Shown here: positions 1-9,553 of the stretch, piece by piece
Numbering within the stretch: position 1 is the stretch's first letter
How the letters are laid out: each line of letters starts with the position of its first letter
From: Dermatemys mawii
Taxonomy: Eukaryota > Chordata > Testudines > Dermatemydidae
NCBI GenBank assembly: GCA_007922305.1
Contig: ML677348.1
Location: 16,135,442-16,199,441 of the forward strand
Length of the DNA: 64,000 bases
Direction of reading: 5' to 3'
Program-made: the position numbers and the translations under genes
Notes under the pieces: model-generated
What the model was told of the DNA's origin: nothing
The model's database searches: none
Seen by the model: only the letters and a program-made list of their open reading frames with translations

Positions 1-295
1 TGGGGAAGATAGCTCTCTCAGAAAATCTGCAAAAGTGTTTACCACATCCCATTTCAAACCAGCTGACAGTGTCTTTTGTTTCCCAAACAATTGGGAGTTG
101 TATTGTACCTTGATTTAGGGCCTGTTCCCACCCTCATCAAAGTTGATGCGGCTCTCTCTATCTATGGGTTTTACACTGTTACCTATCACCAAAATATCTG
201 AGCACCTTTAAAATCAGTAGCACTAGTGAAGTCCCTAGTGGACTTTATGGAATCCATGGAATTTCTGACTTTTTGGGGTAAAAACTCTACTTGGG

Positions 296-430
296 ATTCA
301 TAGATTCACAGATTCCAAGGCCCAAAGAGACCACTGTGATCATCTAATGTGACTTCCTGTATTACACAGGGCACAGAACTTTCCCAAAATAATCCTTAGA
401 GTATATCCTTTTGAAAAACATCTAGGGTAA
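296..430 (-). mobile_element. CR1 LINE 3' end fragment
   Basis: Read on the minus strand this is the terminal part of a turtle-type CR1. On the plus strand it opens with the reversed CR1 tail (ATTCATAGATTC) and continues through the usual reversed 3' UTR words, including AAGAGACCACTGTGATCATC and TGACTTCCTGTATTACACAG. The same tail is present in forward orientation at the end of the CR1 copies near 9.55 and 18.69 kb, so the match can be checked inside this window. It is 5' truncated, as most CR1 copies are, and has no coding capacity. Confidence 0.8.
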
Positions 431-1745
431 GGGTTTTGCTTTTGATATGTCTAGATTTTATTAATTTACTATTGGGGTAGTGGGTGATTTGCGGCATGGT
501 CTTCAATGGGAGAAGAAGCAGGCTTTTAATTTGTTTTTCATTTTTAAATTAAAAGTTTCTCCAACTCTTTCACAATCCTGATTCCCACAGGCCCTGCCTT
601 TCTATTTATGGAGGGTTGAGATAAATCACTCACTCATGCTGTGCAGTTTATAAGTGCCGCAAAAGCTTGGATATGAATTTAAAGAATAAATTATACAAAG
701 TATATCCAACATTAGATTCTTTTTCTGACTCCAAGAACATTTTATTTCTTAGAGGAAAAAAATACTATATATAACAATTACAGTACCAGACTAAGTCACT
801 TCTGACCCCTCCTGGTTTCTTTGAGTCCACCCTCACGCTGTCACATGACTCAGGGTGGAATGACACCATTCCCCTACACTCAGATTGGGCCCTAAGATTC
901 AGTCCCCTGAGATCAACTGTGAGTACCTCAGTAGGTGTGACTTATGCTCAGTATCAGCAATTTTCTTCCCTTGGGACCAGTGACAGTGGTATCCAATAAC
1001 CAAACAGCCTTCTGCAAGCAAAGTATTATTTATTTAGAACCAAAGCATTTAAGAGAAAAACATATTAAAAATAATAAATTAATCTATTTTTACACTTGTC
1101 TTCCCCTAAGGTTTATCACTCCCTAGATCTGGTGGAAAGCCCAACTTCTTTACACTCCCTGCACAGAGTCTCTCCCCATGTCCACCTGTCTCCCTAGAGA
1201 GCTCCTGACTACATCATCTCTTTTGAGAAGACCTTTTTAACTGTTGAGTGTTCTTTTGACCGCTTCATTCCTAGCATACGCAGACCAGGTGCACTGCTTC
1301 AGCCAGGGGCTTGGAAATATGCTATTATCCTGTAACTGCTTCTGCTCTCCCATGGTTTGCTGGGGAGGTTGCTTATCTATAGTTATTTTGTTACTTCCCT
1401 GCTTGTTTTTCCCTCAGTCCCTATTAAGCTAAAATCATACATTCATACAGGAAAGTTTTATAACTCAATATTCAATAACTTTACTTCACTTCCAGTCACA
1501 TACAATATTCCTAAATTATTCCATCTCGGTATTCTTAGATTATTACATAGCATTACCACATCTGTCACACCAGAAACAAAATAAATTACTGTACTGCTTT
1601 TAACTTTTTTTTAAAGAACTAGTATTTAGGAAGTTTCAACAGGTTTACAACTCAGCCTCTTATAAGCATCAGAAATAAAATATCAGTCATTACAACACTG
1701 AGCCTATATTTTTGTTTAGAGAAACATTAGTCAGCAATATAATAA
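431..1745. other. No gene recognised
   Basis: AT-rich sequence. The open frames here (60-75 codons, for example 944-1126 and 1357-1584) have no recognisable motif. The part around 1130-1450 is less AT-rich and could belong to the minus-strand LINE relic that follows, but I cannot show that. Confidence 0.5.
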
Positions 1746-2640
1746 TTAAATCTTTCTATTTGGCAATGTGGTACCATCATACAGAGTGAGCCCTTTTTCA
1801 CCATCAAAACATTCAGTAGGGATGCTGTGTTTTTGCCGATTAATGTACTTGGTCTGAGTATTGACCAAATAGTAACAAAAGTGCTGTCTGGCTAGATTTA
1901 TAATTAAATCTTTCTGTTGATAATGGTAAAATTTCACAATCACATCTCTTGATCTCTTATGAGACCACAGTGAAGGGTACAATGCCCCTTCTTCCAGGGA
2001 GCTTGGATTTAACAATGATATATTTATCAGATGAGGTTTTCTCCTTCAATACTTTCAAGCAACCCCTTAATTTTAGAACTCATCTCTCTATTTTCTACAT
2101 CACCTGATTTGAGATGCATCTCTCTCTCTCTCTCTTCTAGCAGTGTCATGTGGCCCTTTAACTTTGTTTCTCACTTGTTTCTCCTAAGCCAGTTTCTAGC
2201 ACAGCAAAGTGATCTTCCAGGTCAATAAGTTCCTTTTTTACTGCTAGAACTTGGATATGAGATTGTTTCTCAGGGCCTTAGATTCAGAGATCAGCTCCCT
2301 GATGTATACTTTCATGGCCGGTTAATTTTTTTTCAGTCAAGTCATTCCTGCCTGTTTTGGTGGCTATGTCCTTCACTTGTACTTGGAGAGGACTCTGTAC
2401 TCTGTGATCCTGAAACACTCTTCTTAGGGAAGTGTAGGGGAGTTTTTAATTTTGTTTTGTTTGTTGAGGAGGGGGCAGGAGACTGCATCCTTAGAAACTT
2501 TGTGCTCTGCTTTCTTGGACGAGGTGGGGGGTTAGGGTTTTGATGGAGGCATATTACTTTGTTGTCCCCTCAAAGCTCTGGTTTCAAGTAGCCATCTTAG
2601 TTCAGCATCCCCTGGATTCTCCTTAATGACCCCCTTAGTG
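1746..2640 (-). pseudogene. Possible L1/Tx1-type LINE ORF1 relic
   Basis: On the minus strand an 89-codon frame (2015 to 1746) contains SRDVIVKFYHYQQKDLIINL. This resembles the C-terminal region of L1/Tx1-type ORF1 proteins, where a conserved Arg-Asp/His-(Ile/Val)-Ile-Val-(Arg/Lys)-Phe strand precedes a Lys-rich helix. Upstream on the same strand (about 2360 back to 2050) the frames are broken, but the hydrophobic/charged heptad-like text (KVYIRELISESKALRNNLIS) would fit the coiled coil that comes before that domain. ORF1 proteins bind RNA and act as chaperones in retrotransposition. Several stops and frameshifts make this a dead copy. The outer limits are guesses, and assignment to L1/Tx1 rests on a short stretch. 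Confidence 0.4.
2118..2140. repeat. (TC)n microsatellite
   Basis: A short run of TC dinucleotides, roughly ten units, inside the LINE-like relic. It lies in the reversed coding text and probably grew after the element died. Confidence 0.85.
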
Positions 2641-2654
2641 ATAATGGCCATTTG

Positions 2655-3550
2655 AAGAACTTGGCACTTCGGATGGAAGAATCCCATGCATTGCTACAGG
2701 CTGGGGACCGAGTGGCTGAGCAGTAGTTCTGCAGAAAAGGACCTAGGGATTACAGTGGATGAGGAGCTGAATGAGTCAGCAGTGTGCGCTTGTTGCCAAG
2801 AAGGCCAATGGTACATTGGCTGTATTAGTAGGAGTATTTGGGGGGAGGGATAGCTCAGTGGTTTGAGCATTGGCCTGCTAAACCCAGGTTTGTGAATTCA
2901 ATCCTTGAGGGGGCCATTTAGGGACATGGGGCAAAATGGGATTGTTCCTGCTTTGAGCAGGGGGTAAGACTAGATGATTTCCTGAGGTCCCTTCCAACTC
3001 TGAGATTCTATGATTACCAGCAGAGCAAGGGAAGTGATTATTCCCATCTATTGAGCACTGGTGAGGACACATCTGGAGTATTGCATCCAGTTTTGGTCAC
3101 CCCCCTACAAAAGGGATGTGGACAAATTGAAGAGAGTCCAGTGGAGAGCAACAAAAATGAGAAGAGGCTGAGGGAACTGGGGTTATTTAGTCTGCAAATA
3201 AGATGAGTGAGGGGGATTTGATAGCAGCTTCAACCACCTGAAGGGGGGTTTCAAAGGAGATGGAGCTAGGTTGTTTTCAGTGGTGGCAGGTGACAGGACA
3301 AGAAGCAATGGTCTCAAGTTGGTTTAGGTTGGATATTAGGAAACACTATTTCATTAGGAGGGTGGTGAAGCACAGGAATGGGTTACCTAGGGAGGTGGTG
3401 GAATCTCCTTCCTTAGAGGTTTTTAAGGTCAGGCTTAACAAAGCTCTGGCTGAGGTGATTAGTTGGTGTCGGTCCTGCTTTGAGCAGGGGGTTGGACTAG
3501 ATGGCCTCCTGAGGTCTCTTCCAACCCAAATAGTCTATGATTCTATGATT
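2655..3550 (+). mobile_element. CR1 LINE, 3' end of ORF2 plus 3' UTR, split by a SINE
   Basis: This is the last part of a CR1 reverse transcriptase gene and its 3' tail. The right half translates to text typical of the CR1 ORF2 C-terminus: a frame at 3260-3577 includes [20 protein letters not shown] and then [20 protein letters not shown]. The left half (2657-2838) carries the preceding stretch, where the DNA reads through words such as AAGAAGGCCAATGG. The copy ends in TTCTATGATT, the usual CR1 3' terminus. A Cry-type SINE interrupts it at about 2839-3015, and the CR1 text resumes directly after it (from ACCAGCAGAGCAAGG). The copy is 5' truncated and carries frameshifts. It is a non-functional retrotransposon fragment. 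Confidence 0.9.
2839..3015 (+). mobile_element. Cry-type tRNA-derived SINE inside CR1
   Basis: The 5' part is tRNA-like: an A-box-like TAGCTCAGTGG at 2851-2861 and a B-box-like TGAATTCAATC at about 2893-2903, the internal RNA polymerase III promoter layout. After a short body (GGGGGCCATTTAGGG) the 3' part, about 2949-3015, matches the terminal 65 bases of the CR1 that hosts it (CTGCTTTGAGCAGGGGG through TTCTATGATT). That shared tail is how this turtle SINE family is thought to recruit CR1 reverse transcriptase. The copy is essentially full length and is younger than the CR1 it interrupts. Confidence 0.88.
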
Positions 3551-4533
3551 CAGGTATCCCACTGCCCAGTTGTATAACCCTTACTCATACTAAGTAAAAC
3601 TTACTTGTGTAGATAATCCCATTGCAGGTACTAGGACTACTTGTGTGAGTGAGTACTAGTCACAAGAATGAAAGGTGCAGAATTGGAGCCTAAATCTGAA
3701 AGCAGCAATGCATCCAAAGCATTACAGTGGAGGAGGTAAAGGCCTTCTCCATAATGTAAATTAAAGGAAACTTTAGTAATCATTTAGGGAAATAATTTAA
3801 TTAAAACACTATACATTCTGATTAAAGTAATGTACTTAGTCTAAGAGTCTATGTTTTTAGCATACTCCAAGCAGAACAGATGCAAGGAAATTACATTTCC
3901 TAATTGTTATTTTATATCCTGTCATCAAGAAAGGGAGTCTGAATGCAGTTCTGCATTAAGACCACTAATAAATATTAGAGTGCCCTCATCATTCATAGAT
4001 GATACATATCAATTTTCAGAAGCCACTTCCTGTAATATATTAGCTGTGCAGAGAAAACTGCCTTCCATACTTCCATGATGTCACACTTGCTTTGAGCTGC
4101 TGCTCTGGTCTTGACCTTAGCTAACTTAAATTTCCCAAAACTTTTTCTAGAATTCTGGACACACAGTTAGGATCAAATCTTCCTTTTATAACTCACTTCA
4201 TTATAACTGTAATGTTCCATGTTTGTCAACATATATGATCACAGTGATCAGGAGCTAAAGTACATGTGGCATAGGGAATACAACTTGCAAATCTTCACTG
4301 CTAATCAAAATGAAATAAATGGAAAGACCAAGTATAATCACTGTAAAAATTGACTGGTAAGGACAAGGACTCAAAATAAGAAATTCTTCCATTATTTAGA
4401 AGAGCCCTTCAGGAGATGGATTCTTTTTTGACTAGCAGGCTGTATTTTATGGAAGGTAGTGCTAAAAATAAACATAGTTCCAAACTATGAGATAAAAGTA
4501 AAAGGTACTATTAAGAAGAACTGCAGTGAATTC
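3551..4533. other. No gene recognised
   Basis: AT-rich. A 75-codon frame at 3851-4078 has no recognisable motif. A small perfect palindrome (TGATCACAGTGATCA) lies near 4235. Confidence 0.5.
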
Positions 4534-4730
4534 TGGGAGGAGAGGAGAGCTCAGTGGTTTGTGCATTGACCTACTAAACCTAGCGTTGTGAGCTCAATCT
4601 TTGAGGGGGCTGTTTAGGAATCTGGGGCAAAAATCTGTTGGATGATTTAGTTGGGGATTGGTTCTGCTTTGAGCAAGGGGTTGGACTAGAAGACCTTCTG
4701 AAGTTCCTTCCAACTCTGATAGTCTATGAT
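4534..4730 (+). mobile_element. Cry-type tRNA-derived SINE
   Basis: A second, nearly full-length copy of the SINE at 2839-3015. It has an A-box-like AGAGCTCAGTGG near 4546, a B-box-like region near GTGAGCTCAATC, the GAGGGGGCTGTTTAGG body, a TGGGGATTGG spacer and a CR1-like tail ending in CTATGAT at 4730. It is more diverged than a young copy would be: the A-box start reads AGAGC rather than TAGC, so polymerase III promoter activity is doubtful. Confidence 0.88.
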
Positions 4731-5246
4731 AACAAAACTGATCAGCAAGATGGTTACATTAACAGCATACAAGTTTAGGAATAAAAGAGAGAGTTAATTT
4801 AGTTGCCTGTCTTAAATGTATATATTTCTGGAAGACCTCAGATAAAAGAAAGAGATGTCCAAAAGGAATAAAAGCAAAATATACATATCTGTATAAATTA
4901 CTGATGAAATAAAAAGATTGAGAGAATAATAATGTGAATAATATCTCACTATGTAATAGTTTATGGATAATAGAAAGTGACAACATATATGGAAGCATAC
5001 ACTGAAAAAAAGAAAATTATTATAGGACAACTATCCAGAATCTCAGAAAATCAGCATGACTTAGTATATTTCATAGTAGTGGCCTTATTGTGCAGGGAAT
5101 CAGGGAGGGTAATCTGAGTGCCCGGTATCCAGTTTGAATATTTAATTTTGGATGCTTTGGAAAACAAAGGCAAAGACATGTGAGGGCTGTGCAGAAGTTT
5201 GGGAGATCCTGGCTTTGCTCTGGGTGAACAAGCTTCCTGTGTCCTC
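4731..5246. other. No gene recognised
   Basis: AT-rich. Minus-strand frames of 72-106 codons translate to hydrophobic low-complexity text that simply reflects AT-rich DNA. Confidence 0.5.
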
Positions 5247-5285
5247 TGTACCTATATACTCTATATACTAGAGTATATAGGTACA
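5247..5285. repeat. Perfect 16-bp hairpin
   Basis: The arms 5247-5262 (TGTACCTATATACTCT) and 5270-5285 (AGAGTATATAGGTACA) are exact reverse complements separated by a 7-base loop (ATATACT). No transposon ends flank it that I can see. Confidence 0.9.
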
Positions 5286-6005
5286 TATACTCAGCCACCA
5301 GGATTACAGAAAACATCTGACACACTAGACTATAGTGCCTAATTATTTGCTGTGCACATTTGCTGCTTCCCTCTCCTGTTCTGAGTCCCAAATATTCATT
5401 CGGGAGTCAGGCAGAATCTATGTTGTGACCGCTGAGTAACAGGGAAAAACTCACACTGATCCAGGAAATATTTCAGGTTATCAGAAATGAAAAGTGAGCT
5501 CAGATGGGTAGAGGTAATACAGCTCTCAAATTATGGTAGCTCTGTCTAGACGACCAGCAGATTTTTCAGTACATCAGGTGCTCTTTCTCCTGCCCTTACT
5601 GAGCACTCTGCTTAAATGCCTCCACGATATGGGCTAGCACCATCCCTTTTGGACAGCGCTTAAGTGCAAAGGTGGTTGGCAGCTGGTTGTCCATAGTATA
5701 AAATTGGTATGTTATGGGCAGGGGAAGTGTTGAATAGGATTCTCAGTAGGTAGAATCCTTAGTTACCATGTGTCTGTGTGACTTCATTAGAACTAGATCA
5801 CTTAAAGAAAATCACATTCTAGTGATTTATATATTCTGAGTAAATTTGCAAAACCTTGTTAATGGGTATTTCACACAGTAAGATACATTTACATCAAAAT
5901 GGTCACTCAAGTGAAAGAAAAAAAGAACTAGAATTGATGTTACTGTTTCTCCCATTTCCCGCTGCTTCCAGCTGAATATTGAACACAAAAAAGAAATGTG
6001 GCTGT
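5286..6005. other. No gene recognised
   Basis: Moderately AT-rich unique-looking sequence. I see no repeat family or exon-like reading frame. Confidence 0.5.
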
Positions 6006-6165
6006 GTCAGTCTCCAACTCTGTTCCTTCATTAATCAATTACATAAATTTGTTCATGCTCCTGAGCATCAATATTAAAACAGATTGTTTAGGATCCTTGT
6101 AAAGCCAATGTGGCGCATTTAATAAAGCCGAAAACAGATAGTCTTAACAAGGAATATAGAGTAGT
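6006..6165 (+). pseudogene. Degenerate copy of the 6467-6877 coding-like segment
   Basis: This stretch parallels 6520-6680 at both DNA and protein level. From 6065 the DNA matches the segment starting at 6584 over about 65 bases with roughly four-fifths identity by eye. In the matching frame it translates to ICSCS*ASILKQIV*DP and then CKANVAHLIK, against ICSRSSLASELKQFIKDL and CKTNVEHLTK downstream. The one length difference near 6130 is a multiple of three. Stops in this copy show it is dead. Function and family are not recognised. Confidence 0.5.
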
Positions 6166-6466
6166 ATCTATTTCCATAGCACTGGGCACTTTAACAATTA
6201 AAACCAACATACCATAGAAGTCTTTCATTGAGACCATCATTTTAAATTAATAAATTACAAGTCTTCTGAGATGATTAATCCAAGATCTGTATAAACAGAT
6301 ATACCTTGAGCTGTACCCCATTGCTTCATAGTTTACCAGAGAATCAGGATATTATAGAAACCCTAAAAATTGTACTCTTGACCATATGATGATGATATTA
6401 ATCTTAATCTAGATAAATAACTTATTAATATAATCCTGTCTCCAAAGGCATAGTCAAGGCATTGCT

Positions 6467-6877
6467 GTGGACATCAGTAAACATTTTCATTCATATGCCC
6501 TTAATTCCCAGTTAAGCATGAGTCTCAAACCAAAAAGCTTGTTTGAGGAAAACTCTATAAAAATCTGTAGTAGAAGCTCCTTAGCATCAGAATTAAAACA
6601 GTTTATTAAGGATCTTTGTAAAACCAATGTGGAACATTTAACAAAGCAAATAGATTTGACAAAAAACACAGAACAGCATTCAATTGTAGTTATTACTGAT
6701 CTGCTAGTTTTTAATCTTCATTATTTCCTTCATTATCAGCAATACATTTCGGAAGTAAAACTTTCAAAGTTGCAGGTGTGTCATCTGAAGAGATCTCAGG
6801 TTTCTAGGGAATTACAGGAACTAAGTACTTCCTTCCCTAAGATCATTCAGTTTGTTGCCAAGGCCCAGATTCTCTAA
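6467..6877 (+). CDS. Unrecognised 136-codon coding-like segment
   Basis: An open frame of 136 codons with protein-like composition: mixed charged and hydrophobic residues, a helical-looking stretch SLASELKQFIKDLCKTNVEH around residues 38-57, and a hydrophobic stretch around residues 74-90 (VVITDLLVFNLHYFLHY). I do not recognise the family. What raises it above a chance frame is the diverged parallel copy at 6006-6165, about 520 bp upstream, which aligns in the same frame. The stop codon and the following GTAAGT lie inside a MITE-like repeat (6861-6940), so the true C-terminus is not known. The ATG is simply the first in the frame. It could be an exon or processed fragment of a host gene, part of an unknown transposon, or a pseudogene. 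Expression is unproven. Confidence 0.3.
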   Translation: MDISKHFHSYALNSQLSMSLKPKSLFEENSIKICSRSSLASELKQFIKDLCKTNVEHLTKQIDLTKNTEQHSIVVITDLLVFNLHYFLHYQQYISEVKLSKLQVCHLKRSQVSRELQELSTSFPKIIQFVAKAQIL

Positions 6878-6940
6878 GGTAAGTACCTACCTCACACTGA
6901 AAACAATAAGAGGTAAATGCCTTTGAGGATTTGGGCTCAA
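6861..6940. mobile_element. Short palindromic MITE
   Basis: The left arm begins GGCCCAGATTCTCTAAGGTA and the right arm, reversed, reads AGCCCAAATCCTCAAAGGCA. This is the common amniote short inverted-repeat element that opens with GGCCCAGAT(C/T)CTCAAAGGTA. It supplies the stop codon and the splice-donor-like GTAAGT after the 6467-6877 frame. Confidence 0.65.
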
Positions 6941-7872
6941 GCTCCTGACAATATTATTTTGTACTTTGAGTAAAGAATGGATAGAGAACAATGTAGGATA
7001 CAAAATAGCGTTGTTTACTAAAGCTGACCTTCTCTTGGGCATGTAGGACTTGATCTGCTCAAACATATGGGTACTCAGTCTTGCTGCTAATTTAGGCACT
7101 GATTCCATAAAGCGCTTAAACAAAGTGTTTGAATTTCAGGCATGTGGGGATTCATGTAAAATGGAAAACAGTGGTACAACACTTATTCTTGTTGAAGGAT
7201 GGGGCAAGAGGCAGGTTTCAAAAAGGAAGAAGGGGAATGAGTTCTGGGTGAGGATGCTCCCTTAGAGCTCTGCATTTTGTCTGACATGAAGAAAAAGGTT
7301 TCTTTCTTCAGCTGTTCTAATGGTACCTTCAGAGGCATTAGAGCTCTAAAAAAGATGTTAGGAGAGGAGCATTTTGGCTTCCATGGGCTTTTTTGTCTCA
7401 AGAGAGCATCTCTTTGTAAGCCCTGGAGAGAAAGGCATGTTCTATTTCATCTCTTTTCTCTCTACTGACCAGCTACTGGAGGAACAAAACTCAGTGACTA
7501 CTTCCCATGGAGAAAGTACAAAGGTCCTTATGACTAAAAAGATGGGCAATTGGAAAAGGGGATATTTAAAGGAGATGCCTTGTAATAAAAGGGATATTTT
7601 ATGCAAGGATTCTGTTTACATAATGCTGAAGAGGATATTATCTACTCTCTCTGCTCTTGTATGGAGGAGCTGGCATATTCAGTCTCTTTAATCAGCAGAT
7701 GCAATAGTATGAGCAACTCTGATGATGAGGCCACAGTGTATTAGGTGGGCGGCATACTGATTCACACATCTGAGATGTATCTGAGTGCTGATTAGTCTGG
7801 AGGCTGGGTCTGTAAAAAGAACCCTTTAAAAAGGAGAAATTTTGGGGGGGACTGAATGGGAAGGACTTAGTC
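6941..7872. other. No gene recognised
   Basis: Overlapping frames of 63-105 codons on both strands (for example 7374-7691) carry no motif I recognise. No repeat family is obvious. Confidence 0.5.
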
Positions 7873-7995
7873 TTCTGTCAGGGGCCAGTGCCAGGTGCTT
7901 CAGAGGGAAGGAATGGAACAGACAATCACAGAGTGATCAATCCCCTGGCATCCACTTCCAGCTTCTAGCATTTGACAGGTAGGAACTAAAGGCTT
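7873..7995 (+). repeat. Interspersed repeat, fragment of the GGTCAGACCAAAGGTCC family
   Basis: The text around GGCCAGTGCCAGGTGCTTC and the following GTGATCAATCCCCTGGCATC matches the right half of a widespread reptile repeat. A left-half copy is at 62262-62400 in this window, and the two overlap around the words GGCCAATGCCAGGTGC / GGCCAGTGCCAGGTGC. I cannot assign a superfamily with certainty. Confidence 0.6.
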
Positions 7996-8678
7996 TATTC
8001 TAAACCATGGATATCAATGGGATATCAATGGGAGATTGTCAGGTATGTGGAGGCCTTATGCCTTTGAATCAGTTCCATGGTCTCCTAACACCCCCTTCCC
8101 TCCAGGCCCCCGGCCCTCAGGAGCTATGCTTACATTGATTTCTTTTCCCATAGGAACCTCGGGGCACCCCTGAAGCCTCACCACCCTTTTTAGGAGTTTC
8201 AGCTGCATAGAAGAAGCTCAGCAGGAAATTCGTACCACCCCTGAGCTATTGTAGCTTTCCAGGGCTGTTTCCTGGGGAATTGGGAGATCATGCAACTTGC
8301 ATCCACTCAGATGTGTGCATATTGGTGCCTGCCATGTGTTCTCCATGGGAGTGAAGTAAAATATATGGAGGTTGCTCCTCTATCTTCCCCCTTTCCAGGC
8401 AGAAAGGGGTACATTCACATATGGATTAGATGTATAATATTGATCTAATGAAATAAATGTTCTGCTGTGAAGAGAGAGAGATTCAAGGACACTGAAACTA
8501 AAGTAGGTCATATGTGAAGAAGGATGTAAGTGCTGATTTTTAGGGGGAGGGGAAGTTAATGAGTTTCTCTTAAATCAAAGAAAAACAAACAGTGAACTAT
8601 CCAGACATCACATTAGACACTTTCTTGCATGTTTACATCCCTTTCTCACACTCTTAATCTGTGTGTTAGTCTTCTTAT
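7996..8678. other. No gene recognised
   Basis: Unique-looking sequence with a modestly GC-rich patch at 8085-8180. No exon-like frame. Confidence 0.5.
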
Positions 8679-8895
8679 GCCCTGATCCTGCAAAGTGATC
8701 TGTGGGTCAGACCTCTGCACCTGTTCAGTGCCTCACTGGTGTGACATGCGAGCATGGGGATCTGCACGTGCAAATCCAATTGCATATTTACAGCTTTAGA
8801 CAGTAGGTTCTTTGAGGCAGAAGCTGTCTTCCTCTGTGTTTGTAAAGCATCTAGCACTTTGGGAGCACTTCACTAACTAAATAGTAATATGTGGT
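8679..8895 (+). repeat. MITE half followed by LINE 3'-tail-like repeat
   Basis: The first part (TGCCCTGATCCTGCAAAGTG from 8679) is one arm of a palindromic amniote MITE. The second part (about 8795-8880: GGTTCTTTGAGGCAGAAGCT, then TGTGTTTGTAAAGCATCTAG) matches an L2/MIR-like 3' tail, a more typical version of which is at 59240-59345. Both are old and diverged. Confidence 0.55.
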
Positions 8896-9000
8896 AAATG
8901 GGTGACATACGTTTGCTAATTAACAGTGAGAATAATTAACTGTTGCAACAACTTGCCTAGGTATTTGGTAGATTCTCCAGCACTTACAATGTTTAAGTAA

Positions 9001-9395
9001 GTGGTTCCTAAATTGTGGGTCATGCCCCCAAATGGGGTCAAGACATCAGCAGATAGGGTCACAGAGATCTTTACTGTGTGGAGGATGCCATTTTACTCTG
9101 CATAGCATGACCTCGCACGTGTGGAAGATGGGAGATCATGATGCATGGAGAATACCATTTTACTCTACAAAATGGCATCTCTGCACAGCATGGCATCACA
9201 CACACCATCTGTATCAGGTCACTATGTGTAGATGACACCATTTTGTAGAGCAAAATGGTCTCCTTCATCTGGGGTGCCTGTGAAGTCATGGTATGGAAGA
9301 TGCCATTTTGCTTTTCAAAATGGCATCTTCTATTCTGTCAGGGGTCCCAGCAGGAAAGCCTTCATTAAAATGGGATCATGCCAGCAAAGAGTTGA
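9001..9395. repeat. Palindrome-rich repeat, probably a hAT-derived element
   Basis: The left edge reads GTGGTTCCTAAATTGTGGGT, like the terminal text of hAT MITEs (GTGGTTCCCAAACT). Inside are four imperfect hairpins built on GATGCCATTTT ... AAAATGGCATC: about 9083-9110, 9149-9180, 9231-9263 and 9296-9330. The last is a perfect 15-bp stem (9296-9310 with 9316-9330) with a 5-base loop. No coding capacity. The right edge is uncertain. Confidence 0.55.
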
Positions 9396-9477
9396 GGTCC
9401 CTGATTTCTAAAAATTAGCTTTCTAAAAGATATGCTCTAGCACAAACAGAAGATTGATGCAGAAACGGAGTGACACC

Positions 9478-9553
9478 CTATGCCCTGTGTTATACAGGAG
9501 TTCAGATTAGATTATCATAATGGTCCCATCTGATCTTAAAATCCATGAATTAA
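9478..9553 (+). mobile_element. CR1 LINE 3' tip
   Basis: CTGTGTTATACAGGAGTTCA followed by AGATTATCATAATGGTCCC and a decayed ATCCATGAATTAATG terminus matches the last ~75 bases of the CR1 group also seen at 18.6 kb (plus) and 296-430 (minus). Confidence 0.75.

Noticed and set aside
2851..2903. tRNA gene
   Set aside because: The A- and B-box-like sequences belong to a SINE head. The cloverleaf is not maintained and a CR1-like tail follows.
6876..6886. Splice-donor-like AAGGTAAGT directly after the 6467-6877 stop codon
   Set aside because: It lies inside a common short palindromic MITE (6861-6940) whose consensus contains this text, so it is not evidence of a real exon boundary.
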